Numbered from the stretch's first letter, positions 35,420 to 44,572 are shown. The stretch: DNA of 64,000 bases from Gemmataceae bacterium (GCA_019752375.1 JAIEMG010000004.1:1-64000); one strand, 5' to 3'. Translations and numbers: made by a program. The notes: generated from the sequence alone by a model not told the origin.

Positions 35420-35992
35420 ATGGACCGCCATTGGTTGCTCACCTGGACGTGCTACGGCACCTGGCTCCCCGGCGACGCGCGTGGCTTCGTAAGTCATGTC
35501 CGCGACGAGGACGGTTCGCTGGTCATCCACAATATCCCCGGCACGCCTTATGATGCCGACATGCCGGCCCTGGAAAAGTACGCCCGCTCGCAGATGAAGG
35601 GACCACCGCTTCGACTGGAGCAACCTGAGGCCGACGCCCTGATCGTCCAGTACCAGGAAACGTCTCGAATTCGACAGTGGGAACTTGAGGCAGCCAGCGT
35701 CATGTACAACCACACCCACCTGGTCGTTAGCGTTGGCGGTGATCCGGACCCACAAGATGTCCTGGAACTTTTGAAGAGCTGGGCGACGCGTGCGGTCAAG
35801 AAGTTGCGTCCGTTGCCCGCGAACGGGACTTTTTGGACCGCCAAAGGGTCCAAGCGGAAACTGCCGAATGAACGCGCGGTTCGAGATGCCGTGATCTACG
35901 TGGTGCGAAAACAGCCGAACCCGCTCGCGGTTTGGTATGCGCCGCGGTGGGAGACGGCGATCCAAGAATACGACCACCGGAGCCTTACGTGA
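35420..35992 (+). CDS. RAYT-type Y1 transposase (REP-associated tyrosine transposase)
   Basis: A 190-residue HUH-superfamily protein of the IS200-like Y1 transposase group. The N-terminus reads WLLTWTCYGTWLPGDARGFV, typical of RAYTs. The HUH metal-binding pair is H98 and H100 in MYNHTHLVV, and the likely nucleophile is Tyr160 in AVIYVVRKQ. No flanking subterminal hairpins of a mobile IS200 element are obvious; RAYTs are single-copy, domesticated-looking genes associated with dispersed REP hairpins, several families of which occur here. It sits inside the DUF58-BatA unit; its TGA overlaps the GTG start of the next gene (GTGA at 35989-35992), so it is translated as part of that operon. Confidence 0.85.
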   Translation: MDRHWLLTWTCYGTWLPGDARGFVSHVRDEDGSLVIHNIPGTPYDADMPALEKYARSQMKGPPLRLEQPEADALIVQYQETSRIRQWELEAASVMYNHTHLVVSVGGDPDPQDVLELLKSWATRAVKKLRPLPANGTFWTAKGSKRKLPNERAVRDAVIYVVRKQPNPLAVWYAPRWETAIQEYDHRSLT

Positions 35993-38289
35993 TTGCTTCA
36001 AGATACCATCCGGCCGCTTACGCGGCTCGGCTCGCCCAGTATTGGTTTCCTGTTGCGCTGGGTCTCCTCTTCCTCATCGCATTGCCGGGCCTGATCCTGT
36101 TCGCCATGAACCTGCTCGGACTGGAGGCTGACGCCAATACCTGGCTGCAGCAGAACTTCAAGCTGACCTACAGCATCGGCCTGCCCTGGTGGGGCATCCT
36201 GATCTTGCTGCTGATGCCGTTCCTCATCCTGCTGCTCTACTTCCTCAAGCTGAAACGCAAGCCGATCCAGGTACCGAGCACATTTCTGTGGCGCAAGAGC
36301 ATCGAGGACCTACACGTCAACAGCCTCCTCCAGTGGCTGCGGCAAAACGTGCTGCTGCTGCTCCAGCTTCTGATCGTCGTCGTTTGCATCTACTCGGTGA
36401 TGTCGTTCCGCTTTCATGGCCGGGTTGGCGAAGGCAAGTACTACATCCTCATGATCGACAACTCGGCCAGCATGTCGGCCGTCGACATCAAGCCGAATCG
36501 ACTCGCCTGGGCCAAGGAAGAGGCGCTCAAGGAGATCGACGCGGCGGGCGAGGACGACGTCGGCATGGTCATCGTCTTCAACTCCAGCGCCCAGACCATC
36601 CAGTCGCGCACCAGCAACCGCGACCTGCTCCGCAGCGCCGTCCGCGGCATCGAGCCCACGCAACGGCCGACGCGCATCGACCAGGCCCTGGAACTGGCCG
36701 AAAGCCTGGCGAACCCGAGCAAGAGCGCCGAGAACGAGGCGAGCCGGCCAGCCGGCGACAAGCCCGAAGGCGTCGAGCTCACCTTTGCCCCGACCGAGGG
36801 CACCGCAACCGAAGTGCATCTCTTCAGCGACGGCCGGTTTCGCGACGTGGCCGAATTCAACCTCGGCAACTTGAACATTCAGTATCACATGGCCGGAAAC
36901 GCTGATCCGGAGAAGACCAACAACGTCGGCATCATCGCCTGCAGCGCCCTGCGCGACGAAACCGATCCGACGAGGCTCCAGGTCTTCGTCAGCGTGCGCA
37001 ACTTCCGCGCGGAAGAGGTCAAGACGCGCGTCGAGCTGGAGTACACGGTCAACGGCCAGCGCGACTTCCTGCCGAACAAAGAGTTCGTCCTGCCGGCACG
37101 TGTCGTCAAAGAGGAGAAGGAGGACGGCAAGGACACGCCGCGCATCAACGACACGCCCGGCGACGCGTCCGACACCTTTGAGCTGAAGGACCTCGACGAG
37201 ACGGCCGACGTGACCATCCGCGTCCGCCTGCTCGACGTGCAGGACGACTTCCCGCTGGACAACGAGGCCTGGCTGGTGGTCGGCGTGGTGCGGCGCGGGC
37301 GCATCCTAATCGTCGGCAAGCCCAACGAGATCCTCAAGGCCTTCTTCGACGACGAAGCGACAAAGAGCGTGGCGAAGGTCGAGTACCTGACGCCCGACAA
37401 GCTTGGCACCGAGGCCTACCTGAAGCCGGCGATGGCCGGCGCCTATGACCTGGTCATCTTCGACCGGTGCAGCCCGACGAAGGAAGAGGAGATGCCGCGG
37501 GCGAACACGTTCTTCATAGGCCACCCGCCGCCGCCGTGGAAGCCGGTCGGCAGCGAGGACAAGGAAGGCAAGCTTGTCGAAAAGCTGGAGAACCCCCATA
37601 TCAAGGGCTGGATGGGAAAGCACTCGGTCATGAAGTACCTGACCGCCCTGCACGAAATCGGCATCAGCGAGGGCTTCCGCATGAAGGTGAAGGACCTGCC
37701 CGATCGGACGCCCAAGCTCCTGGAAACTGACGGCGACACGGCCCTGATGCTGACATTGCCGCGCCAGTCCTTCGTCGACCTGGTGATGACGTTCCCGATC
37801 CTCAACGACAAGAACGAGTGGAATACCAACTGGCCGCTGATGCCGAGCTTCCCGCTGTTCCTGCGTAACGTCCTCTATTCGCTCGGCAACGTCAGCGACG
37901 CCGTCAGCGAAGCGCCGACGCAGCCGGGCGACGTGAAGCAGATCAAGCCCGACGCCGCCGTGGAAGAAATCCAGGTGATCCCGCCCGGCGGCAAGCCGAT
38001 CTTGCTAAAGCGCGGCTCCCGCTCCGATTTCTCCTTCGGCGGCACCGACAAGGTCGGCATCTATCATGTGGCATGGGAAGGCGCGATCCAGCGGAGCTTC
38101 GCGGTCAACCTGCTCGATTCCGAGGAAAGCAACCTGGAGCCGCGCAAGACGGTGCAGATCGGCAACGAGGAAGTACAAGTCGGCAAGACCCGCGGCCTGC
38201 CGCTGGAGCTATGGCGCTGGTTTTTGCTGGCGGTGATGGGGCTGCTGATGCTGGAGTGGTACATCTACAATCGACGGGTGTATATTTGA
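35989..38289 (+). CDS. BatA-like membrane protein with VWA domain
   Basis: A 766-residue membrane protein. Two N-terminal hydrophobic segments (~14-40 and ~60-85), with LKRKPIQVPSTFLWRKSIEDLHVNS between the second and third, match the BatA/aerotolerance-regulator N-terminal domain. A third segment (LLLLLQLLIVVVCIYSVM) follows. A VWA domain starts near 150 with MIDAS motif LMIDNSASM and continues through VFNSSAQTIQSRTSNRDLL. A long extracytoplasmic part leads to a C-terminal membrane segment (WFLLAVMGLLMLEWYIY). The GTG at 35989 overlaps the RAYT stop and has GGAG 6 nt upstream. Partner of DUF58 and MoxR in a proposed envelope-maturation system. Confidence 0.85.
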   Translation: MIASRYHPAAYAARLAQYWFPVALGLLFLIALPGLILFAMNLLGLEADANTWLQQNFKLTYSIGLPWWGILILLLMPFLILLLYFLKLKRKPIQVPSTFLWRKSIEDLHVNSLLQWLRQNVLLLLQLLIVVVCIYSVMSFRFHGRVGEGKYYILMIDNSASMSAVDIKPNRLAWAKEEALKEIDAAGEDDVGMVIVFNSSAQTIQSRTSNRDLLRSAVRGIEPTQRPTRIDQALELAESLANPSKSAENEASRPAGDKPEGVELTFAPTEGTATEVHLFSDGRFRDVAEFNLGNLNIQYHMAGNADPEKTNNVGIIACSALRDETDPTRLQVFVSVRNFRAEEVKTRVELEYTVNGQRDFLPNKEFVLPARVVKEEKEDGKDTPRINDTPGDASDTFELKDLDETADVTIRVRLLDVQDDFPLDNEAWLVVGVVRRGRILIVGKPNEILKAFFDDEATKSVAKVEYLTPDKLGTEAYLKPAMAGAYDLVIFDRCSPTKEEEMPRANTFFIGHPPPPWKPVGSEDKEGKLVEKLENPHIKGWMGKHSVMKYLTALHEIGISEGFRMKVKDLPDRTPKLLETDGDTALMLTLPRQSFVDLVMTFPILNDKNEWNTNWPLMPSFPLFLRNVLYSLGNVSDAVSEAPTQPGDVKQIKPDAAVEEIQVIPPGGKPILLKRGSRSDFSFGGTDKVGIYHVAWEGAIQRSFAVNLLDSEESNLEPRKTVQIGNEEVQVGKTRGLPLELWRWFLLAVMGLLMLEWYIYNRRVYI

Positions 38290-38334
38290 GCGCGGCGCTG
38301 GATTCGCTAGCTCAGCGAGGAGTTTCATTAGAGC

Positions 38335-38739
38335 ATGGCGCAACTGGAACGGCTGGCGTCGTACATGTGGCCAACCGACGCTTTCCCCATTGCTTCTCTG
38401 AATATTCGCGTCCAAGAACTGGCATCCCGCCTTGGCTTGGCCGTCTCGGACTGGGAGGTCGACGGGCTTGGCCCCGCGAGTGGATTCGGTTGTCGCCTGC
38501 CGTCCGGCCGGGTTCTCCTCTTGGAGGAACTCGAACTTTCCGTCAAGTACCAGGGCTCGACGGGACCGTATCTCTATTTGGACGCCGCGGAAGTAGCGGA
38601 GAACGAACCCGAAGACCTGATGATCGATATTCTCGGAGCGCTGGGCCTCTCCGATTCGGACGTCAGATGGGTAAACACGGTTGGCCGGCAAGAAGCTGCG
38701 AGGCTTACGTCAATTGTTCGTGCGGCAAGGTCACCCTAA
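38335..38739 (+). CDS. Hypothetical protein
   Basis: A 134-residue soluble protein with no recognised domain. It reads as alpha/beta with a hydrophobic core (GFGCRLPSGRVLLLEELELSVKY, YLYLDAAEV) and acidic patches (ENEPEDLMID). There is no signal peptide and no Cys pair. Its stop directly abuts the stop of the convergent small gene (38739/38740), with no room for a terminator between them. GAGGAG lies ~14 nt before the ATG, a rather long spacing. I cannot assign a function. Confidence 0.5.
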   Translation: MAQLERLASYMWPTDAFPIASLNIRVQELASRLGLAVSDWEVDGLGPASGFGCRLPSGRVLLLEELELSVKYQGSTGPYLYLDAAEVAENEPEDLMIDILGALGLSDSDVRWVNTVGRQEAARLTSIVRAARSP

Positions 38740-38997
38740 TCAAGGCTGGGCTGCGATAGGCGGTGAAGCCACAGGCAAATCGCGCAACTCGGTCACATGC
38801 AAAATCGCCACCCGCGTCACCTGGTCCGCCACGGTCGGATTCCTGCGATCCGGTGTGCCAACGTCAAGAAAGCGTCGGGCGACAAAGACCAGGTTCGGAT
38901 GGTACACGTCGTAAGTCTCTCCCGTAGTGGTGACAATGCGCATGGGAGTGAACGGGCGAGTTTTTAGACGTGCAAGAATATCTTCAGCACTAAACAT
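38740..38997 (-). CDS. Small planctomycete protein, function unknown
   Basis: An 85-residue protein. The block ILARLKTRPFTPMRIVTTTGETYDVYHPNLVFVARRFLDVG is characteristic of a small family common in planctomycetes ('PFxPfRIxxxxGxxYxVxHPxxxxV'), which looks like an SH3-like beta barrel. The ATG at 38997 (MFSAED) is chosen since the conserved part starts right there; longer frames to 39168 run through unrelated sequence and overlap the methyltransferase promoter. Role unknown; regulatory or toxin-antitoxin-like use is only a guess. Confidence 0.6.
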   Translation of the reverse strand: MFSAEDILARLKTRPFTPMRIVTTTGETYDVYHPNLVFVARRFLDVGTPDRRNPTVADQVTRVAILHVTELRDLPVASPPIAAQP

Positions 38998-39102
38998 GGT
39001 GCGGTGTCCTGACTGGGATCGGTGTATCATAACGACTGACTGCGGCGGATTGAAGCTGTGAATGCTGCTGCACGTCGGTCGCCTTGAGGAGTGACTGCAC
39101 CG

Positions 39103-39807
39103 ATGAGTTCGCATCCCGAAACGCCGCGTTCCGGCCTCGGCGCCGCCCTGGAGTCCAAGCAGCAACAACAGCGTTCATTCTCCGACTATCGCCGCTTCAT
39201 CCAGAACCACTACGACGGCTTGCCCGGAGCGCTGACCCGCTTCACCGGCCTAGTCACCGGGCACGAAGCGCTGGCTGGGCGCCTCATCCGCGAGAGCGGT
39301 TTTGACGTGCGCGGCTGCAAATCGATCCTCGACGCCGGGTGCGGCAACGGGCGCTATTCCTGGTTCTTGCTTCGCCATGCCGACGCCGACGCGAAGCTCA
39401 CCGCATTCGATTTGTCCCAGCAGATGCTCAAGCGCGCTCATGCCCGGCTCAAGAGCGAACGCGTCAGCCATGTCGCCGCCGATCTGACGAAGCTGCCCTA
39501 TGCCGACGCCAGCTTCGATGCGGTCGTCTGCGGCTGGGTGCTCGAGCACCTTCCCGATCCACGGCCGGGATTGCACGAGCTGGCCCGCGTGCTGCGGCCC
39601 GGCGGCAAACTTCTACTGCTCTGCACCGAGGACACGCTGACCGGGGCCATGTGCAGCCGCATGTGGCATTGCCGGACGTACAATCGCGCAAACCTCAAGG
39701 ACGTGTGTAAGGAGTGCGGACTGGCGTTCGAGCGCGATCTGTGGTTCTCGCGGCTGCATTCGTGGCTGCGCCTGGGTGGGATCATCATCGAATTACGGCG
39801 GGCGTGA
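39103..39807 (+). CDS. Class I SAM-dependent methyltransferase
   Basis: A 234-residue methyltransferase of the Methyltransf_11 type. Motif I is ILDAGCGNGRYSW (~residues 74-86), motif II region LTAFDLSQQML, then HVAADLTKLPYADASFDAVVCGWVLEHLPDP (motifs III-IV) and ARVLRPGGKLLLLCTEDTL. The N-terminal ~40 residues are Gln/Ser rich and may be disordered. The substrate is unknown. The ATG at 39103 is chosen with TTGAGGAG ~12 nt upstream; the GTG at 39091 overlaps that site. Divergent from the small minus-strand gene. Confidence 0.85.
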   Translation: MSSHPETPRSGLGAALESKQQQQRSFSDYRRFIQNHYDGLPGALTRFTGLVTGHEALAGRLIRESGFDVRGCKSILDAGCGNGRYSWFLLRHADADAKLTAFDLSQQMLKRAHARLKSERVSHVAADLTKLPYADASFDAVVCGWVLEHLPDPRPGLHELARVLRPGGKLLLLCTEDTLTGAMCSRMWHCRTYNRANLKDVCKECGLAFERDLWFSRLHSWLRLGGIIIELRRA

Positions 39808-39860
39808 AGGCCAGGGTCCCCGGATCAATGGTCCACACAGCGGACCCTATAAGGCCCGCA

Positions 39861-41318
39861 TTAATCCACACGCGCCGTCCGCGTGACGTCCCCATCGTGT
39901 GCCCAAGCTGGCCCTGACGTGATGGGAACGTACAGATACACTTCCGTCGCGTTCTCGTAGTAATCGAAGCGCTTGCCGCACGTGCGCAGCTCCTGCGAGC
40001 AGTGCGTGCCGAGCCACTTGCGCAACGGCTCCGGCTTGCCACCGCGGAAACTCGGCACCACGATCCATAGGCGCCCCTCGCCTTGCGCCAACCGGCGCAG
40101 GGCCGGTACCGGGTTGTCCGCGTTGATGCCAATGGGCTCGACGCCCGACCGGGTGTAGTGCTGGAGGAGCCCTGGCGAGACTGCGGCGACACGGTCGCCC
40201 GGCTGCCAGCGCGCGCCGACGTGCTCGGCCGGCGTGCGATAGTCGAGCCGGGATCCATCGCTGTAGTGGCTCACCAGGCTCGGCAAGCTGAACAAGCACG
40301 CCAGCGCGACCCAGGCGTAGCCGGCCATCGCCGACTGAGTGCGCAACCCTTCGTAGACCTGAGCGACCGCCCGGCCCGCCAGCACCAGCACGCCCAGGCT
40401 CAGCGGAAAAACGTAGGCTGGGTGATATGCCACCACCAGCGGCAAAAGCACGCTTGCCCCGGCCCACACCGCGGCCCAGCTCGCCCAGTAGCAGTCAAGC
40501 GCGTCGCCATTTCGACACAGCAACAGGAAGCCAAGCAACGCCAGCAAGAGGATCGGCCATCCCAGCTGCGATGCGGATGCCATCACGCTATGACTGACCG
40601 GGTAGCCCCAGCTGCCGCCGCCGTTCCAACCGCGCACGATTGGCAACAGGTAGATGACGAAGACTCCAGCCGCGATCACACCGCCTGCCGCCACGATGCC
40701 CAGCAGCCGCACCAGCCGCCCATCATTCGCCCGCCAGGCCGCCACACCAATCCCCAGGAACAGGCCGCCGAGCAGCATGCCTTGCAGCGTGTGCGCGAAG
40801 ACTGCGGTGAGGGCCGCACCGCATGCCAGCGCCGCCCACCATCCGGACCGCTTTTGCACCGCCCGCGCCCCGGCAAGCATGCACAGCGCGGCTGGCACGG
40901 CGGCGATCATGTAGAAGCGGTTCTCCTGGCTGCGATAGACGTGTTCCGGCCAGAAAGCAAGCAACAGCGACGTCGCCAGTGCCGTCGCGCGGCCCATGGT
41001 GCGGTCGAGCAGGACGAAGACCATCACGATGTAAAGCGTTCCGAGCAGGGCCGGCAAGACGCGGCTACCGAATTCGTTGCTGCCAAACAGCGAATAGCTG
41101 ACGAACTGGGCACCGTAGCTCAGCGGAATCAGGCGCGGCAAGCGATCGGCCTGGAGCGTTGAAGCGGGATCGGGGCCGCGGCCGAAGATGGCGACCTCCG
41201 CTTGCATCGCCAGCTCGTCGCCGTGGAAAGGCCAGGCGCCCAGGCGAAAGAACCGCAAGCCGCCGGCCAAGACGGCGAGGACGAGAATGAGCAGGAGCAG
41301 AGTACGGCGAGGGGTCAT
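39861..41318 (-). CDS. PMT/ArnT-type membrane glycosyltransferase
   Basis: A 485-residue polytopic protein of the GT-C fold (PMT_2/ArnT-like). The first loop after transmembrane segment 1 has FRLGAWPFHGDELAMQAEV with the catalytic-type acidic residue (D/E after H), as in dolichyl- or polyprenyl-phosphate-sugar-using transferases. About eleven membrane segments follow, then a soluble C-terminal part (~380-485). It probably moves a sugar from a polyprenyl carrier onto lipid or protein on the outer face of the membrane. The ATG at 41318 (MTPRRTLL) has GGAGGA 8 nt upstream. It converges on the methyltransferase gene. Confidence 0.78.
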   Translation of the reverse strand: MTPRRTLLLLILVLAVLAGGLRFFRLGAWPFHGDELAMQAEVAIFGRGPDPASTLQADRLPRLIPLSYGAQFVSYSLFGSNEFGSRVLPALLGTLYIVMVFVLLDRTMGRATALATSLLLAFWPEHVYRSQENRFYMIAAVPAALCMLAGARAVQKRSGWWAALACGAALTAVFAHTLQGMLLGGLFLGIGVAAWRANDGRLVRLLGIVAAGGVIAAGVFVIYLLPIVRGWNGGGSWGYPVSHSVMASASQLGWPILLLALLGFLLLCRNGDALDCYWASWAAVWAGASVLLPLVVAYHPAYVFPLSLGVLVLAGRAVAQVYEGLRTQSAMAGYAWVALACLFSLPSLVSHYSDGSRLDYRTPAEHVGARWQPGDRVAAVSPGLLQHYTRSGVEPIGINADNPVPALRRLAQGEGRLWIVVPSFRGGKPEPLRKWLGTHCSQELRTCGKRFDYYENATEVYLYVPITSGPAWAHDGDVTRTARVD

Positions 41319-41375
41319 GAATCGGTCCTCCGTGACCTTGTCGGGCCTTGAGATCACTTCAACCCTTGCTTGCGC

Positions 41376-41527
41376 GTTTTGAAGTTGCGCGTTACGAAAA
41401 CCCCAAGGAAAATCGCTGGCATCGTTAGCCGGACGCGCAAGCGACGGTGGAGCGTAAACCCTTCCGTCGCTTGCGCGTCCGGCTAACGACCCTGGAGCAT
41501 GTTTTTCCTGGCGCGCAACTTCAAAAC
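41376..41527. repeat. Nested inverted repeats (25-bp inner arms, 16-bp outer arms)
   Basis: The inner arms 41423-41447 and 41464-41488 are exact reverse complements around a 16-bp loop, with core GCCGGACGCGCAAGCGACGG. The outer arms 41376-41391 and 41512-41527 are also exact. Related GACGCGCAAGC arms occur at 48003-48055. It fills the space between the glycosyltransferase start and metallophosphoesterase stop. Confidence 0.85.
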
Positions 41528-41540
41528 TTGCGCGTCGGGC

Positions 41541-42767
41541 TCAATGCAATGGCATCGCTTGTTCCTTCACCCGTGCCGGGGCGTCCGCGTTCACCAACGG
41601 AATGGCACGCAGAACGAGTCGCGTCACCTCGGGGCGACAGTTGTAGCGGATCGGTTGTTGCCCGCTCAGCCCACGGCTGACGTGCATGAGCGTCGGCGGC
41701 TCATGAAAGGTGCCGCAATCGTACCGTCGGCTGAAGCGGCTGGGACAGAAGACCGAGCCGAATAGCGGGATGCGCACTTGCCCGCCGTGGACGTGGCCGG
41801 CCAGCATCAGGTCGATGCCGTGCTGCCGACCCCACGGCAGGTTGTCGGGCGTGTGGCTCAGACACAGGCGGAACGGCTCTGGCGGGCAGTTCGACAGGTC
41901 CGGTGCGGGCTGAAACCACGGGCCCTCGTGGCCTACGATGACCAGCGGTTCGCCGCGCACGTCGATCTGCTCCCAGCGATTCTCCAGGACGCGAAAGCCA
42001 ACGCGCTGCAAGCGCCGCCGGGTCAATTTGGGCTCGAACCACGAATCGTGATTGCCCAGGACCGCATAGGCCGCGACGCGCCAGCGCAGCCGGCCCAACA
42101 CCGGCACGACCCAGCGATGATGCTTCTTGCTGTCCACGACGTCGCCGGTCAGGGCGACGAAGTCCGGCTCCTCGTCCCGGCACAGGTCCATCACCTGCTG
42201 GAAGAACTTCCGGTCCGGACAGCCGCGCAAGTGCAGGTCGGTCAGGTGGAGGATGGTCAGTCCGTCCCAGGCCAACGGCAAGCGCGGCACGGCCAGCGTG
42301 CGCTCCGAGAAATCGACTTGAAACACTTCGTTGCCCGGCCAGTGACAGACCGGCCGATACTTGCCCGTGCCCGCCGGCTTGAACCCGAGGCGCTCCGCAA
42401 TGTCCACGGTCTCCGCGCGATCGCGCAGGAGCGCGGAGGGTGCATGACGCAGGTTGCGCAGGAGCGTCATCAGCGGAAAGAGGCCAAACGCCATGATCCA
42501 GCATGCAAGCAGATATGCCGAGAAAAGCGAGCGCCATCCCGCCGAAGGATGCATGCTCCAGTTCGCCGTCAGGTCAAAACCGCCCAGGAGCCAGAAAGCA
42601 ATCGGGCCGACCGGCAGAAGGACCGCATGCAGGATCTTGAGGTTGTGCAACAGCGGACGCGGCCACGGTTTGGAATAGAACCAGTTCAGCGTGACGGTCA
42701 GCCACGCGCCATGGCCGATGCAGGCACCGAGGAAGAGGAGCGCGGCTATGAAGAAGGAACCGAGCAT
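41541..42767 (-). CDS. Membrane-anchored metallophosphoesterase
   Basis: A 408-residue protein. Four hydrophobic segments occupy ~1-150. A calcineurin-like phosphoesterase domain follows with the full metal-ligand set: LTILHLTDLHLRG (D-x-H), FVALTGDVVDSK (GD), AVLGNHDSW (GNHD), VGHEGP, LCLSHTPDN and LMLAGHVHGGQ (GHxH). It resembles YkuE/YaeI-type enzymes of the envelope, which act on lipid or phosphodiester substrates. Cytoplasmic or outer orientation is not determinable. The ATG at 42767 has AAAGGA 6 nt upstream; the longer frame to 42989 reads through the hairpin repeat and neighbouring gene and is rejected. Confidence 0.87.
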   Translation of the reverse strand: MLGSFFIAALLFLGACIGHGAWLTVTLNWFYSKPWPRPLLHNLKILHAVLLPVGPIAFWLLGGFDLTANWSMHPSAGWRSLFSAYLLACWIMAFGLFPLMTLLRNLRHAPSALLRDRAETVDIAERLGFKPAGTGKYRPVCHWPGNEVFQVDFSERTLAVPRLPLAWDGLTILHLTDLHLRGCPDRKFFQQVMDLCRDEEPDFVALTGDVVDSKKHHRWVVPVLGRLRWRVAAYAVLGNHDSWFEPKLTRRRLQRVGFRVLENRWEQIDVRGEPLVIVGHEGPWFQPAPDLSNCPPEPFRLCLSHTPDNLPWGRQHGIDLMLAGHVHGGQVRIPLFGSVFCPSRFSRRYDCGTFHEPPTLMHVSRGLSGQQPIRYNCRPEVTRLVLRAIPLVNADAPARVKEQAMPLH

Positions 42768-42791
42768 GCATGTCCTTTCGAGCAGTTCTCC

Positions 42792-42868
42792 GGCATTGGT
42801 TCGTAGTTCCGTCTTCAGGCGGTTCTCTGGCAGAAAACCGCCTGAAGACGGAACTACGAACCAATGCC
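42792..42868. repeat. Long hairpin repeat (38-bp arms, 37 of 38 matched, 1-nt loop)
   Basis: The arms 42792-42829 and 42831-42868 pair around G42830 with one mismatch. The architecture and part of the sequence match the hairpin at 20800-20850. It ends exactly at the last base before the stop codon of the downstream-coded PAS-GAF-REC gene (42869) and could terminate its transcription. Confidence 0.85.
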
Positions 42869-44572
42869 CTACACCCGTGCCGGCTCCACCGCCGTCGTCG
42901 CCCCACTCTCCGGCTTCTCCAGCGCCTCCAGGAGCTGATCGACGCGAAACGGCTTGTACAGCACCGATCGCAGTCCCTCCTGCCGGCACTTGACGATCGA
43001 GTGCGACGGGTCATATCCAAACGCGGTCATCAGGATCACGCGCGCCTTGGGCTGCGAGTCGCGCAGCTTGCGCCACGCCTCGTAGCCCGAAACGTCCGGC
43101 AGGCGGATGTCGGTCAGGATGGCGTCGTAGGTGCTCAGCCGCGCCATCGTCAGCGCTTCCTTGCCGTCGCGGGCCGTTTCGACGACGCAGCCCAGGCCGC
43201 CCAGGATGCCGTGGGCGGAACGGCGCACGCGCTCGTCGCTGTCGGCCACCAGCACACGCATGCCCTTGAGGGTGAAATGCGGCGTGACGGCCGGGGCGCC
43301 GGCGGCCGACGGCGGCGCCAGGTTCTCGCCCACCTTCTGGATACACTGCTTGATGGACCGCGCACTGGCCAGGATTTGCCGGAGTTTGTCGGCCATTTCC
43401 GGCTCGTGGCCGATGTATTGGTCGAGCACCGCGGCGGCAGCGGCCAGGATGTCATCCACCGGCAGCGCGACCTCGCGGCTGATCGCTTCGACCGAGCGCG
43501 TGGCCGTGCTGCGTTTCTCCGCGGTTAGCAGCTCCAGGGTGTGCAGGGCCGCGGCAATCTCCCGGCTGAAGATCTCGGCGAACTGGAGGTCTTCCTCGCC
43601 GAAGGCGTTGACACGCGGGCTCTCCACGTTGAAGGTGCCGATCACCTCGTCCTGGTAGACCAACGGCACCGTCATCGAGCTGCGCGCTCCCGCTGCACCT
43701 TCGATGTAGAGCGGGTCGGTCGCGGTGTCGGCACAGACGTAGCTCTTGCCGCTGGCGGCGACGAAGCCAGTCACGCCGCTGCCGTCGGGGCTGGCGTGGA
43801 GGACGCGCTGGCTTGCGGCCGGGGTCATGCCTTCTTCCAGCAGCGGTTCCAGGCGGTTGGTCTGCCGGTCCAGCAGGCGGACTTCCACCACGTCGTAGTG
43901 CAAGAGATCGCGCGTGAAGCGGCGGATGTTCAGCTTGAGCAGCTCGACCCGCTCCTCGACGCTCATCTCGGCGAGCTGCTCGGGAGCCAGTGCGGCCAGC
44001 TCTTGTCCGGCCTGGTGCAGCGCGGCCAGCTTCTGCTGGTACTGGAGGATGGCGGTGATGTCGCGGCACAGACAGATCAGGTGATGCACCTTGCCGCCAG
44101 CCTCGCGGACCGGCGTCACCATCAGTTCGAGATAGCGGTCTTGCCGGGTGTGCAGACGCGTGACTACTGCCTTGCCTTCGCCCAGGGCGGTGTGAAAGGG
44201 CGAGTAATCCGGACCGAGGATTTGCGGCGAGCCGAGTGCTTCGTAGAAGCCCAGGCCGCTGACCGGCCCATCGCACCAGGCCTCGAACATCAAGTTCGCC
44301 CAGGTGATGCGGAGCTGCTGATCCACCAGGGCAACACCCTCGGCCAGTGTTTCAAGGATGCTCTCGGATTGAAAGAGCTGGCCGACGCGTTCCCAGATAG
44401 CGGAATTGCGGGTGTCGAAGTAGATGGCATCGAAGCGTTCGCTGGAGGAAGGCAGATTGGCCGTGGTGCCGTCGACGCGTACGACGTGCCAGTCGGGCCG
44501 CCGCTCGAGGATCAAGTCGCCAGCGGTGCGGTCCGGCCCTTCCAGGACCAGAATGCGCGGTCGGTCCGCCAC
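42869..44572 (-). CDS. PAS-GAF-receiver signalling protein without kinase domain
   Basis: A 567-residue cytosolic protein. A short N-terminal pseudo-receiver-like segment is followed by a PAS domain (~70-180, ILETLAEGVALVDQQLRITWAN, with PAC-like ITAILQYQQKL), a GAF domain (~205-355), and a helical region (~365-425) at the position of a HisKA dimerisation domain but with no phospho-acceptor His. A receiver domain closes the protein (~435-555: DSDE acidic pair, phospho-Asp in AILTDIRLPD, MTA and YKPF). No HATPase is present, so it probably receives phosphate from another kinase. GTG 44572 after GGGGGGAACT is chosen; GTG 44584 is an alternative. Confidence 0.82.
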   Translation of the reverse strand: MADRPRILVLEGPDRTAGDLILERRPDWHVVRVDGTTANLPSSSERFDAIYFDTRNSAIWERVGQLFQSESILETLAEGVALVDQQLRITWANLMFEAWCDGPVSGLGFYEALGSPQILGPDYSPFHTALGEGKAVVTRLHTRQDRYLELMVTPVREAGGKVHHLICLCRDITAILQYQQKLAALHQAGQELAALAPEQLAEMSVEERVELLKLNIRRFTRDLLHYDVVEVRLLDRQTNRLEPLLEEGMTPAASQRVLHASPDGSGVTGFVAASGKSYVCADTATDPLYIEGAAGARSSMTVPLVYQDEVIGTFNVESPRVNAFGEEDLQFAEIFSREIAAALHTLELLTAEKRSTATRSVEAISREVALPVDDILAAAAAVLDQYIGHEPEMADKLRQILASARSIKQCIQKVGENLAPPSAAGAPAVTPHFTLKGMRVLVADSDERVRRSAHGILGGLGCVVETARDGKEALTMARLSTYDAILTDIRLPDVSGYEAWRKLRDSQPKARVILMTAFGYDPSHSIVKCRQEGLRSVLYKPFRVDQLLEALEKPESGATTAVEPARV

